Shown here piece by piece: positions 20,562 through 32,000 of a stretch of 64,000 bases of DNA. The notes beneath the pieces are model-generated. The model did no database searches. It was not told the DNA's origin and saw only the letters and a program-made list of their open reading frames with translations. Numbering within the stretch: position 1 is the first letter of the stretch; each line of letters begins with the position of its first letter. Source of the stretch: Phytophthora hibernalis. Its lineage: Eukaryota > Oomycota > Peronosporomycetes > Peronosporales > Peronosporaceae. The stretch covers positions 992,001-1,056,000 of the forward strand of contig JAAKBF010000001.1 of assembly GCA_012656075.1 (NCBI GenBank), read 5' to 3'. The position numbers were made by a program, and so were the translations under genes.

Positions 20562-21729
20562 CTACGGAGGCGAGCGCAGCGCACGCTCGAAAGGGAGGCA
20601 GCGCTGTTCATTCCTCGCATTGGAGATCCCACGATCGTTGCAATGCATGTTAATACATGTACTCCGCGATCTCTCATCGCCACGGAATGTGCTCTGTGAT
20701 CGAGCTCGAGATGGGAGGCGCTTCATGGTCGTTGCGTGCACGCTGCGTGGGCGTTGGAGCACGGTGCGCGGCCGTGACTGGCTGCGGTTACTGAGTCGAC
20801 CGTCGTCTCGGTTGCGATCTGCCTCACGTTCTCGCTTGATCGACCCTCGCGGCATGGACGGTCGATGCGCTGTGCGCTTCATCACTTCGTCGACGTACGC
20901 ATCGAGTGCACGCACCATTACTGGCGTTCGATTTTCAGTCACGCAGCACGAGTACGCACTGCGAGGATTATGGGTGTTCCCCGTTTCAATATCGACCGCA
21001 AGATATCTGCAGCGCTTGAACGAGTGGTTTGCTCGGAAGCAGTAAAAACAGGGTAAATCCTCACAAGGCTTCGCCAACAATGAACTTCTTGCAGGCTCAA
21101 CACAGTCAGCTTTTCCTATCGCCTTCGTCACCAACTCTGCAAAGGCACGAACGGCCTGGAGCCCCGCCATCGCGACATTTCAGGCCTCCATGACCTTGGC
21201 AGCGCCTGCTCGAGCATAGCAGAGCGAGCGGGGTCTGTTAAGTGAGCCCCCGTAGCTTGCGTGTATTGCTGCACTACCATCTCCCACCGAGTGATGAATT
21301 CTCTGATCGACTCGCCCTTCTTGTCGCCGTAAAAATGTGCTGCAGTACCCGATACATCTCGCTGATGCTACGAGTCGCTGGGTCTCGTCCGCTCCCGTAA
21401 ATCGCCTTCAGTGTAGCCCAACTGTCGTAGATGCTCTTATTGAGGACGACAGACTCAATGTTTGCGTGTAGGAAGCGCTGCACGACACCCATCGCATCCT
21501 CGGCCTCTCTCAGTACAGCCCAGCCCCCGAGACCGCCTTCATGCTTCGCAGGAACCACTTGCCCTTTGTACTGGAAGGACTGGCTGCCATCGTACCCCGG
21601 CACCAACGCGTACCCTAGGAGTCTGCGGCGCAGTAATTCGCCCTCCATTCGCGCGCGCCATACTAGAAAATCGTTCGTTCCATCAAAGACGAAGAGGTTG
21701 CCCCAATCAATCAAGCGCTCAGATGCCAT
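20562..21729 (-). CDS. stand-alone copia-type Gag-like protein with CCHC zinc knuckle, copy 2
   Basis: Paralogue of the preceding gene, about 389 aa. Start MASERLIDWGNLFVFDGTND aligns with copy 1. Shared blocks: VWRARMEGELLRRRLLGYAL, VVQRFLHANIESVVLNKSIYDSW, MYRVLQHIF, then REFITRWEM and LPRSW in the next frame, and the knuckle CFYCFRANHSFKRC with the same downstream LAVDIETGNTHN as copy 1's LKADIENGTTHD. The tail is Arg/Ser-rich. Frame breaks lie at the A run 21331-21335 and the A run 21141-21143. The Lys/Glu-rich linker of copy 1 is missing. No pol domains and no LTRs were seen. Its 5' end is only 119 bp from the divergent APC10 start, so the two may share a promoter. Confidence 0.65.
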
Positions 21730-21848
21730 CGTTCTCGTAGCTAGCAAAAAGCAAAGTGAGCCAACGGTTTGGATCACTTCAACTTGGATGCTTTTCGAAA
21801 GGACCTCGAAAACAGAATATATTGCATTGCTGTAGTGAGCCATTTACT

Positions 21849-22530
21849 ATGGACCTCCATGCTGACGACGTTCGCGAGGGCGAGGGCCGCCGCGAAGTGG
21901 GAGACGACGCGGTGTGGTCCCTGTCGTCAGCCAAGCCAGGCAACGGAGTGGACCAACTGCGCGATAGTGCGTGCAGTTGTATACTTACTGCAAGATATTA
22001 GACTAACGGTGGTGATGTCGTGGTGCGGCAGACAATATGGACACGTACTGGCAGTCAGACGGCATGCAGCCTCATCTAATCAACATCCAATTCTCGCACA
22101 AGATGGCCATCAAGGAGGTGGCGCTGTATCTGGACTACAAGCTGGACGAGAGTTACACGCCCAAGAAAGTCGCCATCCGCAGCGGCTCCACCGCGCACGA
22201 CCTCAATGAGATCCACGTGCAGCAGATCGTGGAGCCCAACGGCTGGATCTCCATCCCACTGCACATGGGCGAAGGCTCGGAGAAGGTCCGTGCCACAACG
22301 CTGGTAGTCCTGCACTTTTGGAGATTCTTGCTGACTTGGTGGGCTGCTGGCTGTAGACCCCGTTGCGCACGTTCTTCTTACAAATTGTACTTCTGGCGAT
22401 GCACCAGAACGGACGCGATACCCACATCCGACAGGTAAAGATCTACGCCCCGCGCGAGACGAACGTCCTCGACTGGACCCTTCCACAGGCCACCACGCCG
22501 CAGTTCGCAGCGTACTCGTGCATCCGTTAG
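21849..22530 (+). CDS. APC10: anaphase-promoting complex subunit 10 (DOC domain)
   Basis: Three exons: 21849-21966, 22032-22285 and 22357-22530, 181 aa, close to the usual 185 of the family. Spliced landmarks: REVGDDAVWSLSSAKPGNGV, then NNMDTYWQSDGMQPHLINIQF, KMAIKEVALYLDYKLDESYTP, WISIPL, and a last exon with TPLRTFFLQIVLLAMHQNGR and DTHIRQVKIYAPRE. It ends YSCIR, the isoleucine-arginine C-terminus that APC10 uses to dock on the APC/C TPR subunits. The DOC domain helps recruit substrates with the co-activator and promotes processive ubiquitination in mitosis. Introns are 65 and 71 bp. It is divergent from the Gag-like gene. Confidence 0.95.
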
Positions 22531-22773
22531 CGTCAGCATCTCCTGCGTTCTCTCCGTCCACAGCCACACGAGGTAACCAAACCACCCCAGCTTTTGCAGC
22601 AGCAAGCACCTCTCGAACAGCGTTGATTAATCTAAAATACGAGGCTTCTTCCACCGCAGACACGTCGGCTGAAGGACCGCCTGGATAGAAGAAAACCTTG
22701 TCAGGGGACGCACTCGAACGGTATCGTCTACTGTGGAGGCGGCTCTCTGTAGTTGGTCTGCTGTGCTGCGTTC

Positions 22774-22995
22774 TTAAACCTGCAGTTCGACATCACAAGA
22801 GTCAGGAACCAGTTCGGCAATTAGAACTCCGTCTCGCAGCACGTACACTCCGTTGAAAATGCGGGTCATGGACGTGACCTCCTCGTCCGTGCGTGCCATC
22901 TTCTCCACGTTCTGTGCCAGCAGCGAGATGGACGCGTGCAGCTCCATCATCTGCGCCGCCAAGTGCGTGTACATCTCCTTCTTCTCCTCGTCCAT
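22774..22995 (-). CDS. 73-aa helical protein, DASH-subunit-like (weak)
   Basis: A complete small ORF MDEEKKEMYTHLAAQMM...DVELQV. It is predicted helical with heptad-like hydrophobics through residue 55 (LHASISLLAQNVEKMA, then VTSMTRIFNGVYVL). Size and pattern resemble the tiny DASH/Dam1 kinetochore subunits of the Dad2 type, but the match is by eye only and should be treated as a hint. It is divergent from RIO1, with 175 bp between the starts. Confidence 0.5.
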   Translation of the reverse strand: MDEEKKEMYTHLAAQMMELHASISLLAQNVEKMARTDEEVTSMTRIFNGVYVLRDGVLIAELVPDSCDVELQV

Positions 22996-23170
22996 GGTTT
23001 GTGACGCACAATCTTTTCAGTACGCAATTTGTGTAATGGGTACAGCCAAAGCTTGAATCAGATTTTGTGCGCGCACAAATGGACTCTCTGTCCCGCAAAA
23101 CTGAGTTCTGTACCCATGTGGGGTTTTCGTTGGTTGCTGGTCACTTTGCGTCATTCGCCAACCTGCCAAC

Positions 23171-24592
23171 ATGAAGGACGAGGACGACTTCCGCCTGTCT
23201 AAGGCTGCCGAGAACCAGCTGGCACGTACGCTTCGCAATGAAGAGAGTGGACGTTCACGCCACACAGGACGTGATGACCGCGCCACGACGGAGCAGGTGC
23301 TGGATCCGCGCACACGCATGATCCTGTACAAAATGCTGAACCACGGCATCGTGACGGAGATCAACGGCTGCTTGAGCACGGGCAAGGAGGCCAACGTGTA
23401 CCACGCGCGACTTCCCGACGGCCGCGAAGGAGCTATCAAGGTGTACAAGACGTCCATCCTAGTCTTCAAGGACCGCGAGAAGTACGTCTCGGGCGAGTTC
23501 CGCTTCCGTCACGGCTACTCTAAGAGCAACCCGCGCAAAATGGTCAAGCTCTGGGCCGAGAAGGAGATGCGCAACCTGCGGCGACTGCGAGACTCCGGCA
23601 TCTTCTGCCCGGCGCCTATTTTGCTGCGCTCCCACGTACTGCTTATGGACTTCATCGGACACGACGGCTGGGCAGCTCCGCGCCTCAAAGACGCCAAGAT
23701 CAGCGACACTCGCTACCGGGAGGTCTATCTCTACTGCATCAAGATGATGCGCACCATGTACCAGAAGTGTCGCCTCGTGCACGGCGACTTAAGCGAGTAC
23801 AACATCCTGTACTACCAGACCAAGCTCTTCTTCATTGATGTGTCGCAGTCCGTGGAACACGAACACCCGAGCGCTAACGACTTCTTGCGGAAGGATTGCC
23901 GCAACATTGCCGACTACTTCCGCAAGACAGGTGCACTCAACCCCATGACCACGCAGGAACTGTTCGACTTCGTCACGGACCCGCGCATTGCTGACGACGA
24001 CATCGATGAGCACCTCGAAGCGATTCAACGCGTGATCGCTGCTCGCCCTGTGGAGCGTACGAATCAGGAGCAGGTGGACGCAGCTGTGTTTATGAGCACG
24101 TTCATCCCTCGCTCGCTGGGCGAGGTGCTGCACTCGGAGCGTGAGCAGCTCGCGTACCAAGAGGGCACCATGGAGAAGGCGTTGGTGACGGCCATCTCCC
24201 GGCTCGAAGTTGAGAAGGGAACGACGCCTCCTCCGCAGGGCACGCGTATCATGGATATCTTGAACGAGGAGGACGACCAGGAGCTTGGCTCGAGCGACGA
24301 GGATGATGATGGCGACGAGGAAGAAAGTGGCAGTGATGACGAGTCCGACAGCGACTATGATGATGAAGAAGAGGAGGAGGACTTGAGTAAGGTGCCGCTG
24401 ACGGACGAACAACGAGCGGCTTACCGGCAAGAAAAACGGGAGGAGCGCGAAAAGCTGAAAGCTCTTGAAAAGCAGAATAAGAAGGCCCGTAAGCAGGGGA
24501 CGAAGGAAGAGAGGAAAAACAAGCGTCAGACGAAGATTCCAAAGCACATCAAGAAGCGTCACAAGAAGCTTGCACACCAGAAGAAAAAGTAA
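23171..24592 (+). CDS. RIO1: RIO1 atypical serine/threonine kinase
   Basis: Intronless, 473 aa. ATP-binding loop STGKEANVYH (69-78) replaces a glycine-rich loop, as in all RIO kinases. The catalytic loop HGDLSEYN begins at 204 and the metal-binding strand IDVSQSVEHEHP at 222; the flexible-loop region contains FRFRHGYSKSNPRKMVKLWAEKEMRNL. The C-terminus has a long acidic stretch and then a Lys/Arg-rich tail (KKARKQGTKEERKNKRQTK), as in RIO1 of other eukaryotes. RIO1 acts in late cytoplasmic maturation of the 40S subunit. An initiator-like GCGTCATTCGCCAACC lies just upstream of the ATG. Confidence 0.95.
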   Translation: MKDEDDFRLSKAAENQLARTLRNEESGRSRHTGRDDRATTEQVLDPRTRMILYKMLNHGIVTEINGCLSTGKEANVYHARLPDGREGAIKVYKTSILVFKDREKYVSGEFRFRHGYSKSNPRKMVKLWAEKEMRNLRRLRDSGIFCPAPILLRSHVLLMDFIGHDGWAAPRLKDAKISDTRYREVYLYCIKMMRTMYQKCRLVHGDLSEYNILYYQTKLFFIDVSQSVEHEHPSANDFLRKDCRNIADYFRKTGALNPMTTQELFDFVTDPRIADDDIDEHLEAIQRVIAARPVERTNQEQVDAAVFMSTFIPRSLGEVLHSEREQLAYQEGTMEKALVTAISRLEVEKGTTPPPQGTRIMDILNEEDDQELGSSDEDDDGDEEESGSDDESDSDYDDEEEEEDLSKVPLTDEQRAAYRQEKREEREKLKALEKQNKKARKQGTKEERKNKRQTKIPKHIKKRHKKLAHQKKK

Positions 24593-24841
24593 GCTAGCAA
24601 TAGAGAACGGTGATGTTCATGCTTATTGGGAATGTGAATTGTGTTCGCTTCTTTGTTGTAACGTTAGTAAGGTCAGCACGAGAGCGTTGATCAGCTACTG
24701 TAATGCTACAAACCGATCCGCAAATTGGCCCGAGAAAATCACCGGAATGGACACTGGATCTGCTTTTCGCCCTATGCCGAGCTGCATGAATGAAAGGCTT
24801 GATTGAACATTGCTAGATTGTTGAGACGCGTTGTAAAAGGT

Positions 24842-26466
24842 TTACTCTTCCTTGCTAATAACTGCGTCATTGGCAGGAGTGCCAGCGCCTTCTTCATTCT
24901 GCTGGCTCCGGGATTGCTGCTGCAACAAATCCGTGCGTGTGGAGTGACCACCACGCAGCATTTGGGCTGCCCAGCGACCAATTTTGCGACGACGCTGATG
25001 AGTCATAAACCAGCAGGTTGGAGCATGTTAGTGAATGCATTGGCAAGTACTGCGAACAACATCTTTTCGGATACGTACATGGATGTAAACCGTAGCAGTT
25101 CCCCAGCTCATAGTGAAGTTGAAGCTCTTGACAACTTCGAACAACCCCGTTCGTAGCACATGCGTCGTCGAGATGAAGAATGCGCCCTGCTTCAGCTTCT
25201 CGGCCGCCAGAGAAATCTTCGTCCATTCCCTGTCAACGACACAAATGCTTGTCAATTCAACACCTTTGGCCCTCTTTTGATGGCTTCGTTCGTACTTGTC
25301 GTCGAAGCACGTGCCGTGGCAGAACACAACGTCGCCATCCTCCCACTTGGTTGTCAGCAGACTGCCTGTAATGAAGTCGATGTCTGTCTTCAACAGCGGG
25401 GTCTTCAGCTTCTCTAAAGCAGCCTTGCGCTTCTCAGCGCACTGCACCAGAGGCTGAATACAACGAAAGATCTGAATCAGAATCGTACAACCACACGGAT
25501 TCCACTTTACTATCCCACCTCGAGCAGCTCAATTCCGATAGCCTGTTCGAACGGATGCACCAAACTCGCCGCGATCACTGCCTTGCCGGTACCGGACCCC
25601 TAGCAGTTCACACACCCAATTAGCTATGCTTGTAAGTTCCGCGGCTATATCAACGCACCAGATCGTAGAAGATAGAGAGCTCTGGCAGCGACGGAGATAC
25701 CCAGCGGATGATGTCGGCAAAGGGGAAGAACTGGATCTCGCCGTAGATCTACAGCACCAGTAAAGTCAGTTTGTGAGCTAAAACACTACAGCCGATAGCT
25801 TTAACCAACGAGTAACTTACGTAAGAAGACTTGATGAGGTTCGAGCTTTTGCGTGCCTCGCTCGACAGCTCCTTTGCATACTGCGCAACGCGCAAACGTC
25901 CTTATTACGTCAACCAACGAGAAAGTTACCGATAGAGCATCAACATGACGAACCTCCGACCCGTACCCACGGTACACACGATCGAACACCACAAAGGGCT
26001 TTTCAAAGATCATGCCCAGCACAAAGTCCGATACCTTCAGCTCCGCGATCTCTTCACGCGTCACCTGTCCAGCATCGCATGCTCCAATTAGTTCACCCAC
26101 ACTAATATCTCCAATCACAACACGGCAGACGGCTTACATCCGGCACGAGCCTCTTCACGTCCTGCAGCGCACCACTGCCTCGAAGCTGCTCCACCCCTCA
26201 GCCGAGCGTAAAAGAGTTTCCACTTGGTCACGAGCCTCCAGCGCCTTCTTCTCGGCCTGTAACCAATAGAAACAGCGTCAGCAACTCTCGATTAATTCAT
26301 GGACACACTTGTACGCGGCTGTTCTAAGCCCCCGAAGGGACCGATGGACAGCGAAATTGCATGACTATCTCACCTGCTGCCAGGTCTCTTCGCTCGGCTC
26401 GTAGTCGCGCAGCCGCGGGGCCAGACGCCTGAGCTCCGCCACCATCGACTCTAGATTCGCCGCCAT
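24842..26466 (-). CDS. DOT1-like SAM-dependent methyltransferase, 9 exons
   Basis: Exons (minus strand): 26374-26466, 26138-26256, 25954-26064, 25821-25880, 25659-25748, 25519-25599, 25296-25453, 25079-25229, 24842-24994; about 338 aa. All introns are GT-AG, about 65-120 bp. The spliced protein has an N-terminal coiled coil, then YGEIQFFPFADII (D1-loop-like YGE), the SAM-binding motif FYDLGSGTGKAVIAASL, IGIELLE, DVVFCHGTCFDD and MSWGTATVYIH, ending in a basic RRRK tail. This order matches the DOT1 fold, whose best-known member methylates histone H3 Lys79; the substrate here is not known. Exon 2 has a one-base break at the C run 26194-26197. It is convergent with RIO1. Confidence 0.85.
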
Positions 26467-26745
26467 CTTCGATTCTTTGGAAGTTGCGTATCAAGTGATC
26501 CGATATGTAATTGGTAGAAGGCTAGTGGAAAACATATAATTGGATGAAAATCTAAAATGGGTGACGTATGGATACTTTAATTCTAGCTCACATGTCAGTC
26601 GGGGTACGGCACCGACAGGCATACTCGACTAAAGCAACACACACAAAAGAATAGCTCTCGTTATTTTTGCATTGACGAAAAGATTGCGGCGAAACAAATG
26701 GGCGAGAGCGCTGAATTCCAGCACATTGGGTTTAGTTTGTGTTGA

Positions 26746-28629
26746 TTAGTTAGGCGCTGCCGCCGGTGTTGCAGACTCCTCCACTTCACTTGCATGTTTG
26801 CGGCTCATGAGAACGGTGCAATATGCCTGTAGTGCCTTTTTCCCACTGCCCAGTACGAGGTCTCGTGTCTCGTGCAGTACAGAAATTTCGCGTTTGGTGT
26901 CGCGCTGTTCCTTCTGAATCTCTCTCATGCACTTTTCGTGTTGTCTCTGTGAGTCGGACGCGTAACCCTTCTGTGGTTTCCGTCGATAGCTGAATTATAA
27001 CAAGTGAAAGTTTAGTGTCGAAGAAAACAAGAAGCTCAGGATACTTACACCTTGTGGAAAGTCTCTTCACCGCCAACAGCGCAGTCCGCATCCGGCGTGG
27101 TGCGCAAAATAAAGCTGGCTTTCTTCGCGTTCTTCGTTGGTGAATGGAAGTACTGCTTCATGAGAGGACTCAACTGAGCTGCGTTGAAAAGTGCGCGCTG
27201 CTGGTGACGGCGAAAGCGGTGCACTGCCCCCAATCCGTCATCGTCGTCGAAATCGTTATTATACACTGACACCGTCGGAGGTTCAAGAATCTTAGCAATG
27301 CTGTTGTCTCCCATCGCCAATTTACCCAGGTACGAAGGCTCACTAGCTGATTTTGCAAGGGCTTGAGAGGTTTGCGGTGAAAGAAGCCTCGGTAGGTGGG
27401 AAATATCACCTAAACCAGTTCTAGTTGAACCACCTCCCGCAATTGTGCCATCACCGATCGCCCCGGAAGATGCTGAGGCCGATAGTTTGCTCACTGGCTT
27501 AATTTTGGCGCCAAAATCGTCCACAACCTCTTCAGGAAAGTACTGGCGTCTCATGGATTGCACCGATGCTGGTGTCATCTTGAGGCCCAGCAACAATTGG
27601 CACACGAAAAGATAAACGTCATTTTTAAACTCGGTCGTGTAGAGGTGTCGGGATCCTGGAAAGAGGTAATGAAAGCCCCAGCCAACACCACTAGCAATAG
27701 CGTACGGGTATATACGGAAGAGATAGTCCATGCTCCCGCGTAGCGCAGCTACCATCTTGACATACTTGGCACTAATTTCGTCTGCGAGAGCTCGCTGCTG
27801 TGCGAACGAGTCTTTCTGGTAGAAATGACAGAAGACTAACCAGAATACCTCTTCGAAGAGAGCCCCAGAGAGCTCGGACAGTAGAAAACGCTTGAAACTT
27901 CGCCGGCCATGGTTGATGTGTATCCGCTCGAATGTTTGCAGCAGGAGCAAGTGGGTGTTCATGTAGATGCTACTCCTCGAGTTTGTAGCTCCACTGTTAT
28001 TTGCGCCGATATCTCCTTCAGTCACCCTGTACACGAAACTCTCCACAGTGCGAGTGATGTGCCCTTCAATGCTCGCTTGCAACTGTTTCTCGATCTGTCC
28101 ACGCGCATTGCGCCTATTCTCACCCTTCTGGACCTCCATTTTCTTCTTCTTCAGCACTTGCTGGGGATATGTTAGTGGATGCATCAACATCTAAGTCAAG
28201 TAAATTCACCATACCATGTGTGCTCGGATCTTCTCGTCTGGCCCAAACAACCGTTCTAGCATGGCTTGGTTGCTAGCGAGTGTGGACGACGAGATTGCTC
28301 GGCTCTTGGCAGCCGCTGCGCCTCGATTTTCCAGTGTGTCTACGAGTGGAGGGACCATCTTGGAGCAGTAGTCCGAATTGACGCGTAAATCACACTCAAG
28401 GCCGTGCTTCCGGTTGTTTGCTGTGTACATTGCAAAAGGGAGTAAGCCTTCGAAGGATCAGCGATGGTGAATAGCGTTGGTTTGTTTACTTCGAACCTGT
28501 GGTTTGCAGCGAATTGAGCCGCGCCGAGATGATCCCAATCATTTGAGCCGTGATGGCCTCCTTCTGATGTAGAGACTGCTTGATCTCCAGCTCATCGTCC
28601 TCCGTCCACGCTGCACCGCGCTGCGCCAT
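26746..28629 (-). CDS. FAM227-family protein (FWWh-type)
   Basis: Four exons: 28497-28629, 28215-28420, 27049-28160 and 26746-26989; 564 aa. The central region (LSGALFEEVFWLVFCHFYQKDSFAQQ, then MDYLFRIYPYAIASGVGWGFHYLFPGSRHLY) resembles the conserved FWWh domain of FAM227 proteins, found mainly in organisms with motile cilia. That fits an oomycete with flagellated zoospores. The rest is charged or low complexity; the 3' exon is a Lys/Arg/Glu-rich coiled coil. Function is unknown; a flagellar role is an inference from taxonomic pattern. Divergent from the tubulin cofactor D gene, 410 bp apart. Confidence 0.7.
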
Positions 28630-29039
28630 CACTTGTCTGTAATTGTTGGCTGTGCACGCTATTTATACGGAATGAAGACAGACAACACCACAGACACTCG
28701 ATTTGATAAAGTTGTAGCGTGATACTGCAAGAAATGCGTTGTCCAGCCCTGAATCGGTTGCGATTGCCTCATGGCGCCAGATTGGCAGCCACGCCATGAG
28801 TCACCACTTCCACTTCAACTTGCCTTTCAATTCACCACCATCTTCACATATCACGTCACAGACATGAATGTACCTCTAGCCACGGCAATCATTCCTGTTT
28901 ATCTTGCCAGTCCAAGTGATCCTCTGCGCAAGATCGGATTGGACGCGGCACGTCGCGATCCCTCTGTATCTCCGTCTGTAGGCGCTTCCAGCTCCCCGTG
29001 TCGGTTGCATCTGCACCCAAGACGCCAAGCAACGCAACC
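28630..29039. other. divergent promoter region FAM227/TBCD
   Basis: Non-coding interval between two start codons on opposite strands. Open frames on both strands are accidental. A TATA-like TATTTATAC lies near 28670. Confidence 0.4.
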
Positions 29040-32000
29040 ATGTCCTCAGATCCGGATGAAAGTGCCCTGGAGGGCGAGAGTTGTAGCGAGAAGCGTTTCT
29101 TCGACGAGCGCGAGCAAGTGCACGATCTGCTGCAGAAACTGGTCCAAACGCGTCTCCCGACGCCGCAGAGCGACGTAAACCGCGAGTTCCTGGGCGCCCA
29201 TGCCACTGTCATGCAGATTGTAGGCTGCTAGTGTTCAAATTGCCTCCATTCTGTTCTATTTGACCTAATTTTGTGCTGCTGGACTATTAAGCTGGACAGG
29301 TACTTGGAGCAGTCCCATTTGTTGGACCCTTATCTGCACGAGATGCTGGACCCAATTGTGCAGGCGATCAAGAGGGTCATGGGTGAGAGAGAGGAGACAG
29401 TGGCCGAGTCTGACGGCGCGGCCTTCCCGTGTCAAGTGTATCGCAACCCAAGGCTGCACAAACTGTTCCAGATTGTGTACCATTTGTGCAAAGTGCGCGG
29501 ATACAAGACGGTGGTGAAGCTACTGCCTCACGAGGTGAGCGACTTCGAGCCTACGCTGCAGCTGCTTCAGTCGCAAGACCGAACAGATCACTTGGCGTGG
29601 GAGACGCGCTACGTGCTGCTGCTGTGGCTTTCAATGCTGTGTCTCGTGCCTTTTGACCTCAACACCATCGACTCGTCCTCACCCAGTGCTGCTGAGAGTG
29701 CCAATGGAACGATTTCCATTGTATCCAACATTGTCACGCTGTGTAAGGACTATCTAAGCGATCCAGGTGCCACGCAGAGCGCTGCCGCGGTGTGTTTGTC
29801 GCGACTGCTCAGCCGGCCAGATATGGAGCAGCATTACCTGACTCAGTTCCTGAATTGGGCAAATAGAGAACTCATCACCGCGTCTGAGGGCAGGGATATG
29901 CGCGTGCTGCAGTTTAAAGTGACCGGAATTATGCTCTGTTTGGCGCATATCGCCAAGAATTCGCCTCGGGAACAGCACATTGAGGCCAGTCGAATTTACT
30001 TTACGGCTGTGATGAAGCTCGTGGCTCACCTCACCGAGGAAAATGCGCGGTCGGACCGTCCGAGCAGCAGCACTTTGCACCGTAAACTCAGTGTAAAGCT
30101 TGTGCAGCGTCTGGGGCTGTTGTACTTGCCGCCAAAGGTGCGGTCATGGCGGTACAGCCGAGGTATGCGCTCGCTTGAGCTTAATATGGAGTCTATAGTC
30201 TTGACCACTGGGAACACTGTCAATGCTACACCGAGCCATCCGCAAGAGGCCCACGACGACGATGATGATGATGATACCTTTGAAGTGGTGGAAGAGCTGG
30301 AACAAATAGTTGAGGTTCTTCTATGTGGATTGCGGGACAAAGACACAGTCGTGCGATGGTCGGCTGCCAAGGGAATCGGACGGATCACTGGGCGCCTGCC
30401 GTATGAGTTTGCAGATGATATCGTTCAGTCTGTGCTTGAGCTCTTTGTGGCCACGGAGGATGACGGGGCTTGGCATGGAGCAAGTCTGGCACTCGCAGAA
30501 CTTGCGCGCCGCGGTGTTTTATTGCCTCAACGCCTTCCTGATGCAGTGGACTGTGTGGCTAATGCTCTGAAGTACGATATTCGCAAAGGTACATACAGTA
30601 TTGGATCTCACGTGCGTGACGCCGCTTGCTATGCTTGTTGGTCGTTTGCACGTGCGTACGAACCAACTCTGCTCCTGCCGTGGTTGAAGCAGATTCTAGC
30701 ACCAGCAATGTTGGTAAACTGCGTGTTTGACCGCGAGCTAAACTGTCGTCGCGCTGCATCAGCGGCTTTTCAAGAGAACGTTGGTCGGCAAGGACGCACT
30801 AATTTTCCAAACGGTATCGACTTGCTTACTAAAGCAGACTATTTCTCGGTGGCGAATTTACGCCACGCCTATCTAGACGTGAGCATTTCTGTCGCGAAGT
30901 ATCCGGAATACCGGTACCCGTTACTGGAGCATCTCATCAACTCCAAAATTGTTCATTGGGATGTTCAGATCCGCTGTCTTGCTGCTGCAGCGCTGGGTAA
31001 GATCGGGGCATTAGATCCGCCTAATGCAATGAACCGCTTGTTTCCACGCCTTCTAGAAGCTGCTCTGTCTCCTGATGCGGAGGTGATTGTCCGACATGGT
31101 GCAGTTATGGGTATCGCGGATCTACTCATGTGCCTAGCCCAGGTCCCCGTGTTTATTAATGGAGAGCTGCAAAAGAAGGTCAAAATGCTGCCCATTGAGG
31201 TTGACAAGCGGCGTCTGTTTCGTGGACGCGGCGGGGAGATGATCCGTACCGCTGTGTGCAATGTTATTGAAGTGATCTCGAATTCTAGACTGAGCTTGGG
31301 CTTTGCTCATGTGAAGAAGTATTTGTTAATGCTTGAAGAGTGCTTTGTGCATCCGAATGAGAGCGTTCGGGATGCTGCAATTGATGCTTTTGGTGCATTT
31401 ACGGCGCAGTACTGCCCCAAGGTATTTGAGAAGGGCAGCCCCGCCCATGTGAAATATATACAGGCGTTGATACCGCGATTCATCAACTCCGGTATCATGA
31501 TGCCATCCAAGGAAAATGGTGTCTCCGTCGAAATGTCAAATCCAAATGTGGCTGCACGTCGAGGATTTTTACGCGCTGTGGGTGTTGCTGCTAAGGAGTT
31601 GATTCAGCCATGCCTAAAAGAGGTATTCGCTGCAGTGATTCGTTCTGCATCGCTTCAGGTGCGTGTGACAGAAGACGAAGATCCCGGAAGCCGAGTAGCT
31701 GCAGTCCAGGCGTTGGTGGACCTAAGTTCTCGACCACCGTCTGAGCTTGATCTGGAAGGCATGGAAGATGCTGTAGTTCAGACACTCGTTCAATGCATAC
31801 ATCAAGATTATCGGGTAGACGAGCGGGGCGATGTTGGGTCCTGGGTTCGCAAAGAAGCTATGCTTGGTCTTGAGAAGCTGCTGCTTGGCGAAAATACCAA
31901 CGCACACAAGCAGTATTTCTGTCTTTTAGGTGCTGTCGCACAAACGGAGTATGGCCAAGGGTTGATTGTTGATGCGCTATCTGACCGGAAGCGCAAAATT

